DNA from: Branchiostoma floridae
Lineage: Eukaryota > Chordata > Leptocardii > Amphioxiformes > Branchiostomatidae
Direction: 5' to 3'
Assembly (NCBI RefSeq): GCF_000003815.2
Contig: NC_049984.1
Coordinates: forward strand, 12,023,186-12,087,185
Length of the DNA: 64,000 nt
Part shown: in pieces, positions 1 to 13,051 of the stretch
Layout: each line of letters opens with the position of its first letter
Numbering within the stretch: the first letter of the stretch is position 1
Made by a program: the position numbers and the translations under genes
Notes under the pieces: generated by a model
Told to the model about the DNA's origin: nothing
Seen by the model: the letters and a program-made list of their open reading frames with translations, nothing else
The model's database searches: none

Positions 1-445
1 TAAAATGGGCGTGACAGGTTGTTTGAATTGGTTCTTCCATGTTCTACTTGTGGGATGGACTCCCTTTAATAAAAAGCAGAATATATAGAATCTGTGTTTG
101 GCTTTACAAGTCAGGCTTTTTTGGGGGCTTATTCCTTTTTTTAATGGCATATCAAAAATCTATTGCACAAAGTTTCTCATGGCTGTGACTAGTAGAGCCT
201 GCAAAAGGAGCTAACAATGGCTCACTTTGGGGTAAATTTATAAGATTATTCTGATCTGACAGTTTGAAATCTAGCCATACATTGTTAAACATTGCACCAT
301 ATCATATAAACCAACACCATTGCTCACTTTTTCTGAGAAAGAGAATAGTACACTAATTGCTTAAGACATTCCTACAATGAAGGTGAGTGTGTCCATGCTT
401 ACCATAAAAGTGTTGACACTGCAGGTATATCTTCTATTTCCACAG

Positions 446-630
446 GTACGTGGTGTTTTATGCACCATTTGATATCTTTCACAAGGTGGTGACTTTTCCA
501 CCGGTACTGATGATTGTTTACTGTGTGAAGGAGCTTCACCGTTCACACACCATACTGGGAGGGGTCCTGAAAGCACGGAAGGTGTATTCATCGGGCATCA
601 TAGTGCAAATTTGCATTGGCATTGTGGGCG
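446..630 (+). other. TRIC alternative exon A (185 nt)
   Basis: The acceptor is CCACAG before 446 and the donor GTAAGT follows 630. The exon enters after two codon bases and leaves after one. It reads YVVFYAPFDIFHKVVTFPPV..., continues through KELHRSHTILGG and ends IGIVG. It is homologous along its whole length to exon B at 1239. It is the more divergent copy, lacking the lysine after RSH and having VGG where B has VKG. Confidence 0.85.
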
Positions 631-3140
631 GTAAGTCAGCCATCAGCACGGGCCATCTGTATCGCTACTTGTTCATCCAAAGTTTGATGTTGAATGTATC
701 ACAGAGCTGAAATACATCGTTTTTTTCTGGTCACTTGATCTATTTTGTTAAAAAGAATATGGAAAACCAGTAGGTAACTGTTCATTTGTTTGGACCCTAG
801 TAGTAGTAGTTATGCCTAGTGGGACACATGGTAGTTAGTTTCCTTAATGTTTTGGTATTTTTTACCGCCTTTTAATGCAATGGAGGCACCTCATTGAACA
901 TGGGACCTTCATTATAGTCCTTCAACTTTCAAGGGGTTCAACTGGGATCTCCCAGTCACCCAAAACGAATTGAAATTTGGAGCTCAACTATGAGGCTGGT
1001 ACAAGTTAATTTTGTAGGCAACTGTATTGCCATCACATTTTGCTCTGTGAACAAACAGATTTCATTTTGGATGAACTTTGTAGCTTTCAAGATGGTCCCA
1101 TTTTAAATTGACTAACTTGTTACCTTCCCATCCACAGCTACCGCCAGTGTCTTCAGAGTACAAGGGGATAACAGGAAATATTCCTTCACCAATGGAACCT
1201 GTCTCATGCCTTTTATTTTATCCACTGTGTTCCACCAGGTACCTTGAGTTTTATGCTCCGTTCGACCTGTTCCACAAGGCGGTGACTTTCCTACCGATAA
1301 AACTTGTGGTCGTCAGTCTGAAGGAAATCCGCCGGGCACACAAGGTGCCTGATGGTATAGCAACAGCAGCTAAGGTCCATCCTCATGGCTATGTAGCACA
1401 TGTTGTCATTGCTTGTGTCAAAGGTAAGGGGCCTAATGCTTACAATGTAGGCTTGGAATGTGCACTGCTTGTTGCTGATTGCCCACAGACAATTCATTCT
1501 TTTTGATTTGTGTATTGTTTTCTTTCTTTTAGGCATATTGAAGTAGATTCGCGTTTAGCAATGTTGTTTGTGTGCTGAACGCTGTAAAAGGAGAATAGCT
1601 GTAGGGCTATGTCTTCACGACTTTCACAGTGATTATAATATTCACTATAAACTTAAAGATACTGTATGTTTTTCCGTTTGCCTGCCTACCTCCGTGTTTC
1701 AACCTCAAACTTAAAACAACACTCCATTTCCTCCCTATTTCAAAATCAAATCCTATGATGATTCCCCTTTTACAGTAACCAAGAGTTGGCTTTTTCAAAA
1801 AGGTTTACGGAGAGGAGGAAGAAACCAGCTTTGATTTTTGTTTTTTTTAGTCCCTAGATTCCAACAATGCACTGCTTCTTTAACCTGAATATATAACAAT
1901 TTCCTTGTTTGCAATTTTGCCTGCTGAGTAAGCTTGAAAGAGATGATAAAAGTTTAAGACGTACAATAGTGATTTACTTGCTGTTTATGTTTGCTTGGAG
2001 TGTTAGTAAAAGCTTGCATCATTGCTGGTTGTGTGAGTGTGAGCATTGCAGTGTGATTAACATAAATCCCCCTGCCCCGACATGTAGTGCCCCCTTGCAC
2101 TCCTTTAGAATCTGCTGTTTTTTTCCAACTTTGACTTCCCTACATAAGTTCTTTTTGACAGGCAACAAGCAGGCCAGGAAGAACTTGATGTACATGTCCA
2201 GTGTGGCATCACAATTAAGTATGAGTCTTATTACAGGTGCTGGTAGTGGCTTCATGTTGAACTTCCAACGCCTAGTCAGGGGGAAATGGTCGCCAGAGAC
2301 AAATCAGATTCTTCACCCCACAGTGTGAGTACCAATGCATGTTTTGTAAATGGATATGTTTGATTATCCAAAGCTTGAAAATGAAATGACCATGAAAGTA
2401 TAAACAAACAAACAAACAAAGCTTGGGGTGAACAGAATGTGGAAATACAATTCTATGAAAATTTATACACTGTCACACTCACAGGGTTTCACTTAGAAAG
2501 GATAAAATCTTCCCATTATAGAAATCAAGCAAAACAATCTTTTCAATCAGTCAGAAATCTTTTATAGAAATAACCAATGTATTTGCCTTAAATGTTTGCA
2601 TTAAGCGCAGTTGGCTCTTTAAACATTCTCAAGGTGTGGCTCCTCTATCAAGGGAGTTTGTGGCTACACCTGCCTCTCAGAAGGGATGCAAAATGGGAGA
2701 AGAATATTAGAGGAAGTGCCTCTGGCATGTTAAAGGGGAAGGGCCATCTGGCAACCCCTTCCTTTCAAAATACACCCTGCTACTTAAACATAAAGGAAAT
2801 TTGTTGTCCTGTGTCTTACCAAGGAGGTACAACCTTATTGGTGCCACTATTAAAGCAGTACAACTTTGTACAAGCCTGGTCTAAAAACATTTTATGTTAT
2901 CTTTCCAGTGTGTTGAAGGAGTGCCTTATATCTGCTATCCTGTTCACCCTACCCACTGGGGTGCTGCCAATCAACCAAGACCAGCTCCTCCTCCTCACCG
3001 GCATCGCCATGGTCATTGTCAAGGTCACCTTGACTGTCACAAATGTCGGCGACCCCTTCAAGCCAATAGAGAACGTTCTGTGTATGCCCATATTTGGAAA
3101 GGCTGAGGTCATGGCTGCAGAGAAGAAGAAGAAGGAGTAA
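446..3140 (+). CDS. TMEM38: TRIC-family trimeric intracellular cation channel (TMEM38), 3' part; 5' exons lie outside the window
   Basis: This encodes the C-terminal part of a TRIC channel, a potassium-permeable counter-ion channel of the ER/SR membrane that supports calcium release. Exons, all with GT-AG borders and matching phase, are 446-630 or 1239-1423 (alternatives), 2237-2324 and 2909-3140. The third reads GFMLNFQRLVRGKWSPETNQ, which is the TRIC loop, and the last contains FTLPTGVLPINQDQLL and DPFKPIENVLCMPIFG. The basic segment starts with KE (KELHRSH or KEIRRAHK), the lipid-binding region of the family. The protein ends in KKKKE, which fits a KKxx ER-retrieval signal. The exon sizes 185 and 88 nt equal those of the second TRIC gene at 26.8-30.7 kb. 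The N-terminal exons (equivalents of its 109- and 157-nt exons) are not visible before 446. A polyadenylation signal is at 4300. Family assignment is firm; orthology to TMEM38A or B is not resolved. Confidence 0.9.
1239..1423 (+). other. TRIC alternative exon B (185 nt)
   Basis: The acceptor is CCACCAG before 1239 and the donor GTAAGG follows 1423. Length and phase match exon A. It reads YLEFYAPFDLFHKAVTFLPI..., with KEIRRAHKVPDGIATAAK and ends IACVK. It is closer to the family consensus and to the second TRIC gene (KETARVRKLVAGIGAAAK). 185 is not a multiple of three, so joining A to B would shift the frame; a functional transcript should contain only one of them. Confidence 0.85.
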
Positions 3141-3572
3141 ATTTTTATGAAGCTTTGGTACATCTAAGGAACCAAAGTGACTCTAGACAGTACAAAGTCA
3201 AACAGCAAATGACTGTTTTTTGTCAAAGGGAGATTGTTTGAATGAGGAAGAGATAGATTGCTGTACAAGTGTAATGCAATTTTAAACAAAAGTGGTGCTT
3301 TGCAAGTTGAAATCTCCAAAATAGTATCAAATATTGAGGACAATTTTCTCAGTGTGCCATACTGATGTTTGAGAATTTTCAAGTTTTGAAGATTTGAAAG
3401 AGATTAATCCAGATAAGAGTGAGTGTTAGAATAAGCGAATGAGCAATACATGTAGAACTGTCAATTTTCATAGTTATTTTTGATGTTGCAACCTTTCCAA
3501 ACGTACTCAAACTCTCCAAAAAGACATTGCCAAAATTCTTTTGATAAAAGTACATGATCTAAACTGGTGAAG

Positions 3573-3941
3573 CAGGGCTCGAAATACCACCTGCATATGC
3601 AAATTAGTGCAGGTAAAATTGGTGCTGTGCAGGTATTTCTGATGTCTACATGTACCTGCACCTAATCTGCACTGGTCCATGTACTGGGTTTTATACATAA
3701 ATGTCCAATGGTGTAGTTGTATGTCGATAGTTATTAGCTGCATTGACTGTTACATCTACCACCTATTACGTATAAAAGAAAAAAATACCAATGGTACCTG
3801 AACAGTTTTAGTATGATCCATACTTCCTAAATTCAGAGTGGTGCAGGTAGAATTCGTCTGGTGCAGGTAATTTTCAATGTTACGAGCATTTGTGTTCACC
3901 AGTGCAGGTATGTAGAAAAAGGTATTTTAAGCCCTGTCAGA
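3573..3941. mobile_element. MITE-like element with imperfect inverted ends
   Basis: The left end reads CAGGGCTCGAAATAC followed by CACCTGCA. The right end reads TGCAGGTATG, then GGTATTTTAAGCCCTG, which is its imperfect reverse complement. The interior repeats GTGCAGGTA several times on both strands. There is no coding capacity. This is a non-autonomous DNA element by structure; the family was not identified. Confidence 0.55.
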
Positions 3942-4734
3942 AGGTTTGTTCATATTGTTCCAATCTTTGTTTTTTGTTTGTTTTATTTGGATCTCCATTA
4001 GTGATGTATCTTCTCATTTGTGTTCAATGTTTCATGAACAGCAGACATACATGTGCATGTACATGTACTTCTACACTGTTAGAATCTAGCTGCAAAATTG
4101 AAATAGATAAAAGTTAGTGTTGCCAGGTAGAGATTCACTTTCTTTCATTTTCGTTTTTAAAGATATTTTGGCTGAAGTGATGCAACAAATGCAGTTTAAT
4201 ACTGTAAAACTGAAATGCTTTTGGTAGGATTCATCTTCTCAACTTTCTAGAAACTAGTTCCAGGGATGTAAACATTTTGATGTTTATAAATGATACAAAA
4301 ATAAACTGCAGTGTTTCTTTCATTAGATAAGATTTATGCAGCCCTATGTACATGCACGTAGTAGAGATCTGGAGCTGTTTAGACTCACAGTATTTAAATC
4401 AGATCCAAGAAGACCAGTCATGGCTGACAAAGTCTCAAATCTATGTTGACAGGTGGCCACTATAGACAGGATTCTTAAAACTTGTGTCAATGAAAAAAGA
4501 TTGTCTATATAGTAAGTAAGGGACCACCAAAAATTAGTCATTTGATTCTAATGTACAGGTGGTCTCTTGTACAAGTTTGACTGTGTGTATTCTGTGTACT
4601 TAAGTAAAGATAACTTCTTTGGTTTGTAGATTGTTACCTCTGTGTGCTATCCTATTATAGTGTACCTGAAGAATCATAATTATGCACATAAACAGCCATC
4701 TCCAAAATTCAGGGATTTGCAGCTTACATATATT

Positions 4735-5812
4735 TACCTCCATGAAATGTCATGGAATGGAGGTTATATTTTCTGTTATGTGTCTCTGTCTGTGTAGATA
4801 TTTACTCAAGAACGGCTGGGTGGATTGGTTTCATACTTGTTGTGTTGGTGGGGTGTGATGAAAGCTCGAATCGATTAGATTTTGGGAGCCGTATCTGTCG
4901 TTATAATCGATGTAATAATATCAGAAGTCACCCCTATATTTGAGATATATTGGTACAGGCATCGTGCTTTATGTGCTTGTTAATGGGCTTAGCTCCAAGC
5001 AGATGGTGAGGTGACAGCTGTTTGGGGAACCCCGAGTTTTTTGAATATGATAATTAGTTTTATTTATGTCTGCTTAGGATATCATGGTGAAGCGTAAGTA
5101 TAATTGTAAGAAGTTGAGGTACATTTAACGATAATGCTTAACAGGTATGGATGTTTCACATACTGTACTGCTGATTTGAGTGACGTGATTAAAATGCCAT
5201 TAGGTCCTCTCATCTGGGTTGGGTTTCAGAAGTTTTATGGGTGATACAGATGTTATGATTTTGTTACGATAAGGGACAGTTGTTAGTTGTCTCTTTCGTA
5301 GCCAATGGTACTTGTTTTTTAGCAGACGGGGTTGGCGCCAAGTATTCATCTTACAGTTGATGTAGGGCTATCAGAGGAAAGTGTGCATCTCATTTTTGTA
5401 CCGTGTGAATAGCTGATGTTATGACATATTGGTGGAAAATCAAATCACCATCTGACTAAAGTTGGCCACATCCCTTCTTCTTTCTGAGTTTCCCAACTTC
5501 CTCCCACCACACAGCTCTGAGGCACATAGTCGAACCTCAATAATGCTGACAACCTTAGACATTTTAAATGCCAAACATCAAGCTTAAGGAACACCACGCT
5601 ACCATATGCCGTCGACCTCTTAAACGCACATTACACAATTAAGTGTCACATTTTGATAATTACTAATCAGATGGACATCCTCTGTGTCATTAAATAAATA
5701 TACCACTACTTTCCCATAACATTTATATTATATAACCATTACTCTCAAATACAACCGACTATAAACATACATACCATCCACAAAAAAGCAATAAATATTT
5801 CATGGAGGTATG
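4735..5812. mobile_element. Possible ~1.08-kb element with short inverted ends
   Basis: TACCTCCATGAAATGT at 4735 is mirrored by ATATTTCATGGAGGTA near 5797-5812. The interior has no meaningful open frame. Only the short inverted ends support the call, so it is tentative. Confidence 0.3.
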
Positions 5813-7762
5813 AGGTCCCCGAACTCTAGTTCTTTATCTAATTAGAGTATTAGTAGACCAGTTATTGCATATCGCTGGTACATTTGATATACCACGAGAC
5901 AGCAATAAACTTCTTCTTTGCATACTCCTAGTATTATTGTGTCTTAACACGATGTATCCCTTGTTTAAAAAAATAGTAAACCCAGAAATAGGAGATGCTA
6001 GAAATGGAATATTCTCTATGTACTGTACTGTATATGACACGGCTACTTCCAGGGTAAAGACTCCAATATGGTATAATTGACGATTCTAGAAATACTAGAG
6101 ATCCTTTTCGGACACAGTAGATTTAAAGGAAGTTTCACTGTTCAAATCAATAGCTTGAGAAACGTTTAGAATATACCTTTCCATATCTGCTTGGAGATAA
6201 ATGCATGACCTCATCAGTGCCACGTAACGTTATATAGAACCTCAACGAAGGTGACATCATGCATCAATGATCAATAGGAAGAGGGATGCTTTGTCCACAT
6301 AGTAGCGTAATATGAAGACGCACAAACTCTGTCCTTATTTGGAAAACAGCGTCATTTGTAAGTCTCAATTACACCCTAAGCCACGAACACAAAGGGTGAA
6401 CTCTCACCTTTACCCCCGGAACTATTTCTTATAACGAAACAAGACATTCCGGCACGCCATGTAAAAGGTCCATCCGTATCTAGGCAAACGGGTACGTGAA
6501 CATAAATTTAGTAAGACTCTACTCGGAAATTACTTACCTACATGTTTATCTAACTGACAAGGTTTAACAGGACGTGTCAGGAGTGCCAAAGGAAGTCAAT
6601 ATACTACGTTTACCGTACAATCTATTTTTGTCGTGCCCCTCCCCAATCTTAACCGTCCAATGTGGGAACGTGGCAGTCTACCCTTCTAGCAGTTGTGTCT
6701 TTCTTACACGACTTGTAGTCTTGTATGTGAAACAACACGAGAGAAGCCATCAGGGCCAACTACCACCAGAGCAGAATAGTCGCCGTGTTATCAGATTTTG
6801 AGGCTGGTACAATCGGCCCGATAAACTCTTTGACCTCCTTGGGTAAATGTACCGCTATCAGTCCAAGAATGGCCAGCTGGCTGAGGCAATGGGTAACATG
6901 CCGTAAAAAATAAGGCAAAGAATGGGTTCTTACTGAAAGATACGCTTATCTTTATGATATAGTGAGTAAACGTTAGGTAAATAGTATGAGCTCAACACGA
7001 AACACTGCAAACAGTAATTGATGTCGACAGGTGCCGGGTAGCTATAAAGGCGTAACATTTCAAGCAAACAGGTATATATGCTGCTATGTGGAGCAAAGCC
7101 TTACCATAAATGATAAAAGACTAATACTAGACCATTAGCTGTTAGCTAGAGCCCCGTGTTAACCCAGAAGTCACTAAGCCTGCCTTCATGACCAGTATCT
7201 TGGTAAAGGTTGACGGTACAAAAGTGAAGAGTCGCAAGGTATTAAAATACAGCCGGTCGCCATGAATAGGTTGCACTTGTCTTCAGTCTGTAGCGTACCC
7301 TAATTTACGACAAATTCAAATGGAAACACAAAGAGACTCCCAATAACACTGTTTAGAATTAAAACGTCCGTACTTTTTATCACTCATCAGTAGGCCTATT
7401 TAACGGTATAGCAGCAGTTATCAGATTGTATCGTGTTTGATTGTTTGTTTAGGTGTGAGTCCGCAGTGACGTGAACATTGCCGAGTGGCAGCATGTAAGG
7501 CGGAAGTGGTGTAAGAAGATACTTCGAAAAGCGACCACTGAACTGCTGGACTACCCACCATGCGACTACAGGTGGATTCTCAGACTCTGAGTCAGAGTAC
7601 TAAGGAGCAGGACGGTTTACCTGCAGGACAGAGCGTTTTGCAGATGTTTTCAAAGACTCTCGGTGGAAGAGTGGGGGTAGGGGTGGAAGGAACTTGCCAA
7701 ACTGTACGAACGCTCCTAATGTAAATCGACCTTGCACTGTCTTGGGGGTCGTGTATATAACA

Positions 7763-10700
7763 ATGATGGAGACAGCACGAAGTTCTGTATCCCTCCGCGA
7801 TGAGGCAGTGACATCAGTGAATCTAGTGCCCCGCAGAAACTGCGATAACCAATGGGAGATAGACTTGTCTTGTCGAGGCCTCACGGAGATACCTCCCGGT
7901 GTCTTTCTCATCACCGACTTACAAGTTCTAAATCTCTTTGGAAATGACATCGCACATATATCTGGCGACATTGGACAGTTGCGAAGGCTTAAAAAGTTGG
8001 ATTTAGGTTCCAATCATCTAACCTCATTACCTCCCCAACTATGCAATTTGATCGAGCTAGAGGAGCTGAACTTGAATGACAACCAACTTACAACGTTGCC
8101 AAATAAATTCGGTCGCCTCAGGTCGTTGCAAGTTTTGTATCTCAAGGACAACGCGCTTAAAGATTTGCCACATTCCATTTGTGACATAGAAGAATTGGAG
8201 CGTCTCTACATTACAAACAACATGATTGAGTGTTTGCCTGATGACTTTGGAAATCTGAAAAGCCTTAGAGATTGCTACATAAGCTCGAATAGATTACGTT
8301 TTCTCCCTGACTCCTTTTGCGATATGGAAAATCTCCTGAAAGTGAATTTGTCCGACAACGCAATAGAGCAACTACCTGAGCGGATTGGAAATCTTGTGAA
8401 CGTTAAAAATCTTTATCTTCGTGGAAACAAGCTGGCACAGCTTCCAATGTCTTTCGGCAAGCTAGACTTGTTGGAATCGCTCACGCTTTCTGGAAATGGA
8501 CTGCAGGAGCTGCCAAGTACATTTGGAGAACTGGCCTCGTTGAAAGTGGTGTATTTGATGAATAATGCTATCCAATATCTCCCAGACAGCATCTGTGAAC
8601 TGAAAACTGTACGTCACCTAAACCTCTCCAACAACAAGCTGAAGATGCTACCAGAAAGTATAGGCAACATGTCGGCCTTAAAGATACTAGATCTGGACAA
8701 GAATCTTCTCATTGACTTCCCAATATCAATTCAGCATTTGGATAACCTGCGGCACCTCCGTGCATCTGGCAACAGGATAACCCAACTGTCGAGGCAAGTC
8801 GGATTACTAAGAAATCTCAGAGAAATCGATGTCTCACATAACCTACTTCAGGAGTTTCCAAAGGAACTGTGTAAACTACCAAATTTGCAATCCATGATCC
8901 TAGATGGGAACAGTGTTTCAACGATGCCTAATAGTGTTCAGAATCTGGCGAAGCTAACAGCTTTACATTTGAACAACTGTAGATTTGAGGAAATGCCCTC
9001 ACAGATAGCCCTACTGCCTTCCTTGCGACAATTAGAAATGTCAGGCAATATGATATGTACAATACCGGAGAGCATATTCTCATCGGATCGCTTGAGCATT
9101 CTCATATTAAATGGCAACAAGATCCGTACGATACCTGAACAAATGGGAAAACTTCAACTCGAAGTGCTTTCTCTCAGCGGCAACGGTATCATGTCTCTGC
9201 CCGATGATTTTGGACACTGTCAAACGCTGAGAGCTTTGAACCTCCTCGGAGCTGAGTTCGACATATTTCCTCCACAGCTGGAGAGACTTCGTAATCTGAA
9301 AACGTTACATATAACCTGTGAGAAGCTAGGGGGGCTACTGGACCAGCGCAGTGGTGCCAACGTGCTGGGTTTCATTAACGACGTGGAAGATACGGTTTTG
9401 GAAGTCAAAACAGTCAAGTCATTGTGGGCTCCCAAGAACGATCTAGAGAGATATCAGCGAAGAGTGAAGAAAGGCCATGATGGTAGACAGACACTCAACC
9501 TCTCCCAGCAAGGCATTCCGCAGGTCCCTACTGCAGTCTTGGACATCGAAAATGTCGAAGTACTCGATCTCACAGGTAATCAGATTAAGTCGTTACCGGC
9601 AGCTATCTCTCGTTTGAAACTCCTGAAGGTGTTGAGAGTCGACTACAACAAGCTTCAACTACTTGCAGATAACGTCTGTTGTTTGTACAAGCTGGAAGAA
9701 TTCTGCGCGGTAGGAAACAACCTCACCCGATTGCCACCTGGATTCGAATCCCTGCGACGCCTGAAGCGGTTGAGACTATCCCATAATAGTTTTGAAATCT
9801 TCCCTCCCAACGTTGAAAACTTGAAACGATTGGAATACCTTGACATTTCCGGTAACATGCTGCGAGCCTTACCGCAGAGGATAGACAGACTTGAAAGCCT
9901 GAGGGTCCTGAAGACATCGTCAAACAAACTTACAGTACTGCCAAGTGGCCTGTTCAAGATGACAAACCTTCGGGAGTTGGCCGTGGACGATAATTTGGTC
10001 AGGACAATCCCAGCTGAGATCTGTGGTCTTACGGGTCTTGGGAACTTTGGAAAGGAGCACATTGACAACAACCCTTTAGTCAGCCCACCAATAGACATGT
10101 TTGAACATGGACTGAGAGGACTTTGCAAGTATTTTGAAGACATGCATGTCTCGTCAGCAAGCGAGCTCCCGACAGGCAAGGTCGTGCTGCTAGGAGAGGT
10201 GTTTGCAGGGAAGACTAGCCTGGCAAATGCGCTGCAGTTGGGGCATTCTAAGCTAACCAAAGTGGAGGACAGAACGGAAGGTATCAATGTGAACAACACG
10301 CGGTTGGGCGCCCAGTTACTGGTAACCGTGTACGACTTTGGAGGACACGAGTCATACCGGTTAACCCACCAGTTTTTCCTGACGATGTACGCACTGTTTA
10401 TTGTCGTCGTGAACATGAGTACTTATGAAGACACCGCGGGCTCATTCGAGCAGGCCGTAGGGTGCTGGGTAGACTTCGTTCGCGCAAGAGTGAACAGGGC
10501 GGTAGTACACATAGTAGGCACCAAGGCCGACATTTGCACAGAGACAGACCTTCAAATAAAGAGTGATTCTATTCTGAGAAGATTAAAATCATTTGAAGTG
10601 TCCTACTCAAGGTGTATAAGGGAGCAAATTGTGACCATAGATGACGCAATGGAGAACTTCGGCATACTTCCTCCGACACATCCTTGCTATGGAATGGACA

Positions 10701-12702
10701 TGGAATCTCTTCAGCGGCGAAAAAGGGAACTCGAGAGGATGTTGGAAAATGCACCGATACTTCCGACGTTTGTAGACATCGTCAGTTCCAATGAGGACCT
10801 GCGTGGCATTGGTGAGCTCAAGAAGAATGTTGAAAGCATGATACTAAACGAAGAACTATTTCTCAGACCAAAGGTTCCACGTTCATGGTCTGCCTTACTC
10901 AATATGATCGCTGCCTCGGGGAATGCAACAACGCATGGGTTCTTGACATGGTCAGACATTGTTGCCGAGAGTGAAAGAGAAACAGGCCTTTCCGAAGATA
11001 GTACAGTGTTGGCATTGTCCCATCTACACAGCGTTGGCGTTGTTCTCCACTTTAGGGACAAACCAGGTCTGGCCAGGTTCGTGTTCCATGACCCAAACTG
11101 GCTGATACGTGTCTTCGCGATGGTCGCTAAGAACAAAAACCAAGACCGAAAACGGATGCTCATGTCAATGTCTCCTATGGAAGACGAACGGTTTCACACG
11201 ATGTCACCAACTTTGTTCAGAAACGCAGTCGACGACTTATTCGAGCGAGGCTCCATGTGGGATTGCCTTTTGAGGTGCTTTTGGCACGAACTGGACATGT
11301 CGGATGATGTCTTTCAGATGTTAGTCAGCCTGCTCGAAATGTTCGACCTTTGCTATCGGTTTTCGATGACGTCACCTGGTTCCCGTGGAGCCGTTAACTA
11401 CTTCCGTTTCCCATGGTTCCTAGAGAACAGCCCGACGCAAATGTACAGAAAATTGTGGGTAAACTCAGTCGTCAAAGACAGACAGGTAGAAGTTAGAGTC
11501 CGGTTTGAAATCATCAGCTATTGCCCGGTAGGTTTGTTTGAACGCTTGTCTGTACAGATCAATGACCTCGTGACCAGGGTTACGGAATGGAAGGACGGAA
11601 CTCTCGTGAGAACGCTGAACGATAGGCTATTGCTGCTGCAGCGCATGAAGGAACACCATGTGACTTATCTACTTTTGGCCACGCGTGTACCGGAGCGAGA
11701 GCTGGACCAAGGATGGACAGACCTCATGCCTATCGTGGCGAAAGCGGCTGGACTTCTCAAGGAATGGCCGGGTGTGTTGTCGTACATGTTCGTGGACTGT
11801 GGACATTGCTTCGGGAGGCTAGACAGTCGGGAGTGGTCAGATTTGTCCTCCAGGAAAGTCGGCCATTTTCCTGGAGAGGTGCTGTATACAGAACGTCCAG
11901 ATCACGTGACCTGCCCTTGCACCGGAGACGACATCAACCCAGCCTTGGTGTACCCCTTATCGCACCGGAAGTCGTCTGCCAGCCCAGGTGAGCTATTCTA
12001 GAGGAGAATTAAATAATGCAATGTACGACAAATTTATTTCCTAATGATTCTAAGAATACATACTGTCTAACTGCTGAACATGTCATGTAACCGACTGTCT
12101 TAGCATCTATTTGAATGCTAACTATGTTACATTTAACCTAAATTTAACGTTTAAAGTACAGGTACCTAGGTGAACATGCCATGTTCCTCATGCCTATCAT
12201 ATCGTATGTCAGCCTTTGGTACGCCTAGTCACGTTTGTCTTCTTTTCTGTAGACCTTCTCAGTGACGTCAGAATGTTACGTCTGGCAAAGCAGATCGGGA
12301 ATGAATGGAAGAGTCTTGCCATTGAGCTAGGATTCACCTTGGCAGAAATCCAGCGCTTACAAGTAAGAAGTTTATTCTGATATGAGTGTTAACCACATTT
12401 CAAAGACTAAAGTGTATATCAATATATAAAGCAATGTACAATGAAAAACCTGGAGCAAGTCGCTGAGTTCGCATAAAATGCAGCTCCGCAAAGAACAGTC
12501 TATACTCTATACCTGAGTACAATTTTTTAATCTTCTCTGTTGACAGAGTGATAACCCGTTCAGCACCGAGGACAGTATCTTCTCGATGCTGGTGCAGTGG
12601 AGACGCCGCCAGGGGGCGTCCGTACACATCAGCGCCTTGGCAGAAGCCCTGACCGCCTCTGGTAGGAAGGACTTGGCGGAGGGCATTTTGGAGGTCCAGT
12701 AA
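7763..12702 (+). CDS. LRR-Roc-COR-Death domain protein (ROCO family)
   Basis: Three coding exons are 7763-11987, 12253-12362 and 12547-12702, all in phase, giving 1496 aa. The start is ATG 7763 (MMETARSS); the open frame reaches further upstream but without an ATG. Residues about 30-520 are leucine-rich repeats, followed by a spacer (523-573) and a second repeat block (574-770). The Roc GTPase follows, with P-loop GEVFAGKTSL (about 816), DFGGHES (about 857) and TKAD (about 920). A COR region starts near 1030. Exons 2 and 3 encode a Death domain (GNEWKSLAIELGFTLAEIQR, then SIFSMLVQWRRRQG). Roc-COR proteins are GTP-controlled dimers, and Death domains recruit apoptotic or inflammatory adaptors, so a cytosolic immune or cell-death role is inferred. 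The whole LRR-Roc-COR part sits in one 4.2-kb exon. MFHAS1, LRRK and DAPK1 are relatives; exact orthology is unknown. Confidence 0.9.
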
Positions 12703-12784
12703 TTTAGTATGTGCCAAACAGATGCTAGAACACGAATCGGGCAATGTGTCTGATTTGCAACATGCAGTCATAAGTGGATTTTAA

Positions 12785-12790
12785 AATAAA
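12785..12790 (+). terminator. Polyadenylation signal of the ROCO-Death gene
   Basis: AATAAA lies 83 nt after the stop codon. The next gene ends on the opposite strand at 13052, so the two 3' ends converge within about 350 bp. Confidence 0.6.
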
Positions 12791-13051
12791 TTCTGGAATT
12801 TGATATCAGGGATAGTTTTAGTACTGTAACGTTGTATGGTAATGACCTATTTCTAAATCATTCTTTTCCCGACTGTGTCCATTTGTTTGCTACGCCTTCT
12901 GTGGCGGGTACAAATCTATCCTCTGGAAGAGAGGAGAAGGCCTGGAAGAGGTTGTATGTTGTTCAGCAGTTACAAAGTGGATTTTTATCAAAAGATATAG
13001 AGTCTAATGATGCAAATAATCCACACGATTTGACATAGACGTGATAGCGTA

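Larger units (their letters stand above)
3141..7762. other. Gene-poor interval between the TRIC and ROCO genes
   Basis: The stretch holds the TRIC 3' untranslated region (polyadenylation signal at 4300), a repeat with inverted ends at 3573-3941, a fragment of another dispersed element at about 4440-4590, and a possible 1.08-kb element at 4735-5812. No convincing coding exon was found in 4.6-7.6 kb. The last few hundred bases before 7763 are probably 5' leader of the ROCO gene. Confidence 0.5.

Noticed and set aside
2160-2236. Longer version of the TRIC exon starting at an earlier acceptor (GNKQARKN...)
   Set aside because: In phase, but the acceptor at 2237 gives exactly the 88-nt size of the paralog exon and the normal TRIC loop; the longer form has no family support.
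7694-7762. Upstream extension of the ROCO frame
   Set aside because: It contains no ATG; the open frame simply continues into the leader, so ATG 7763 was taken as start.
9655-10416. 253-aa minus-strand ORF
   Set aside because: It lies entirely antisense to the LRR/Roc region, has no domain, and mirrors the low stop density of the coding strand.
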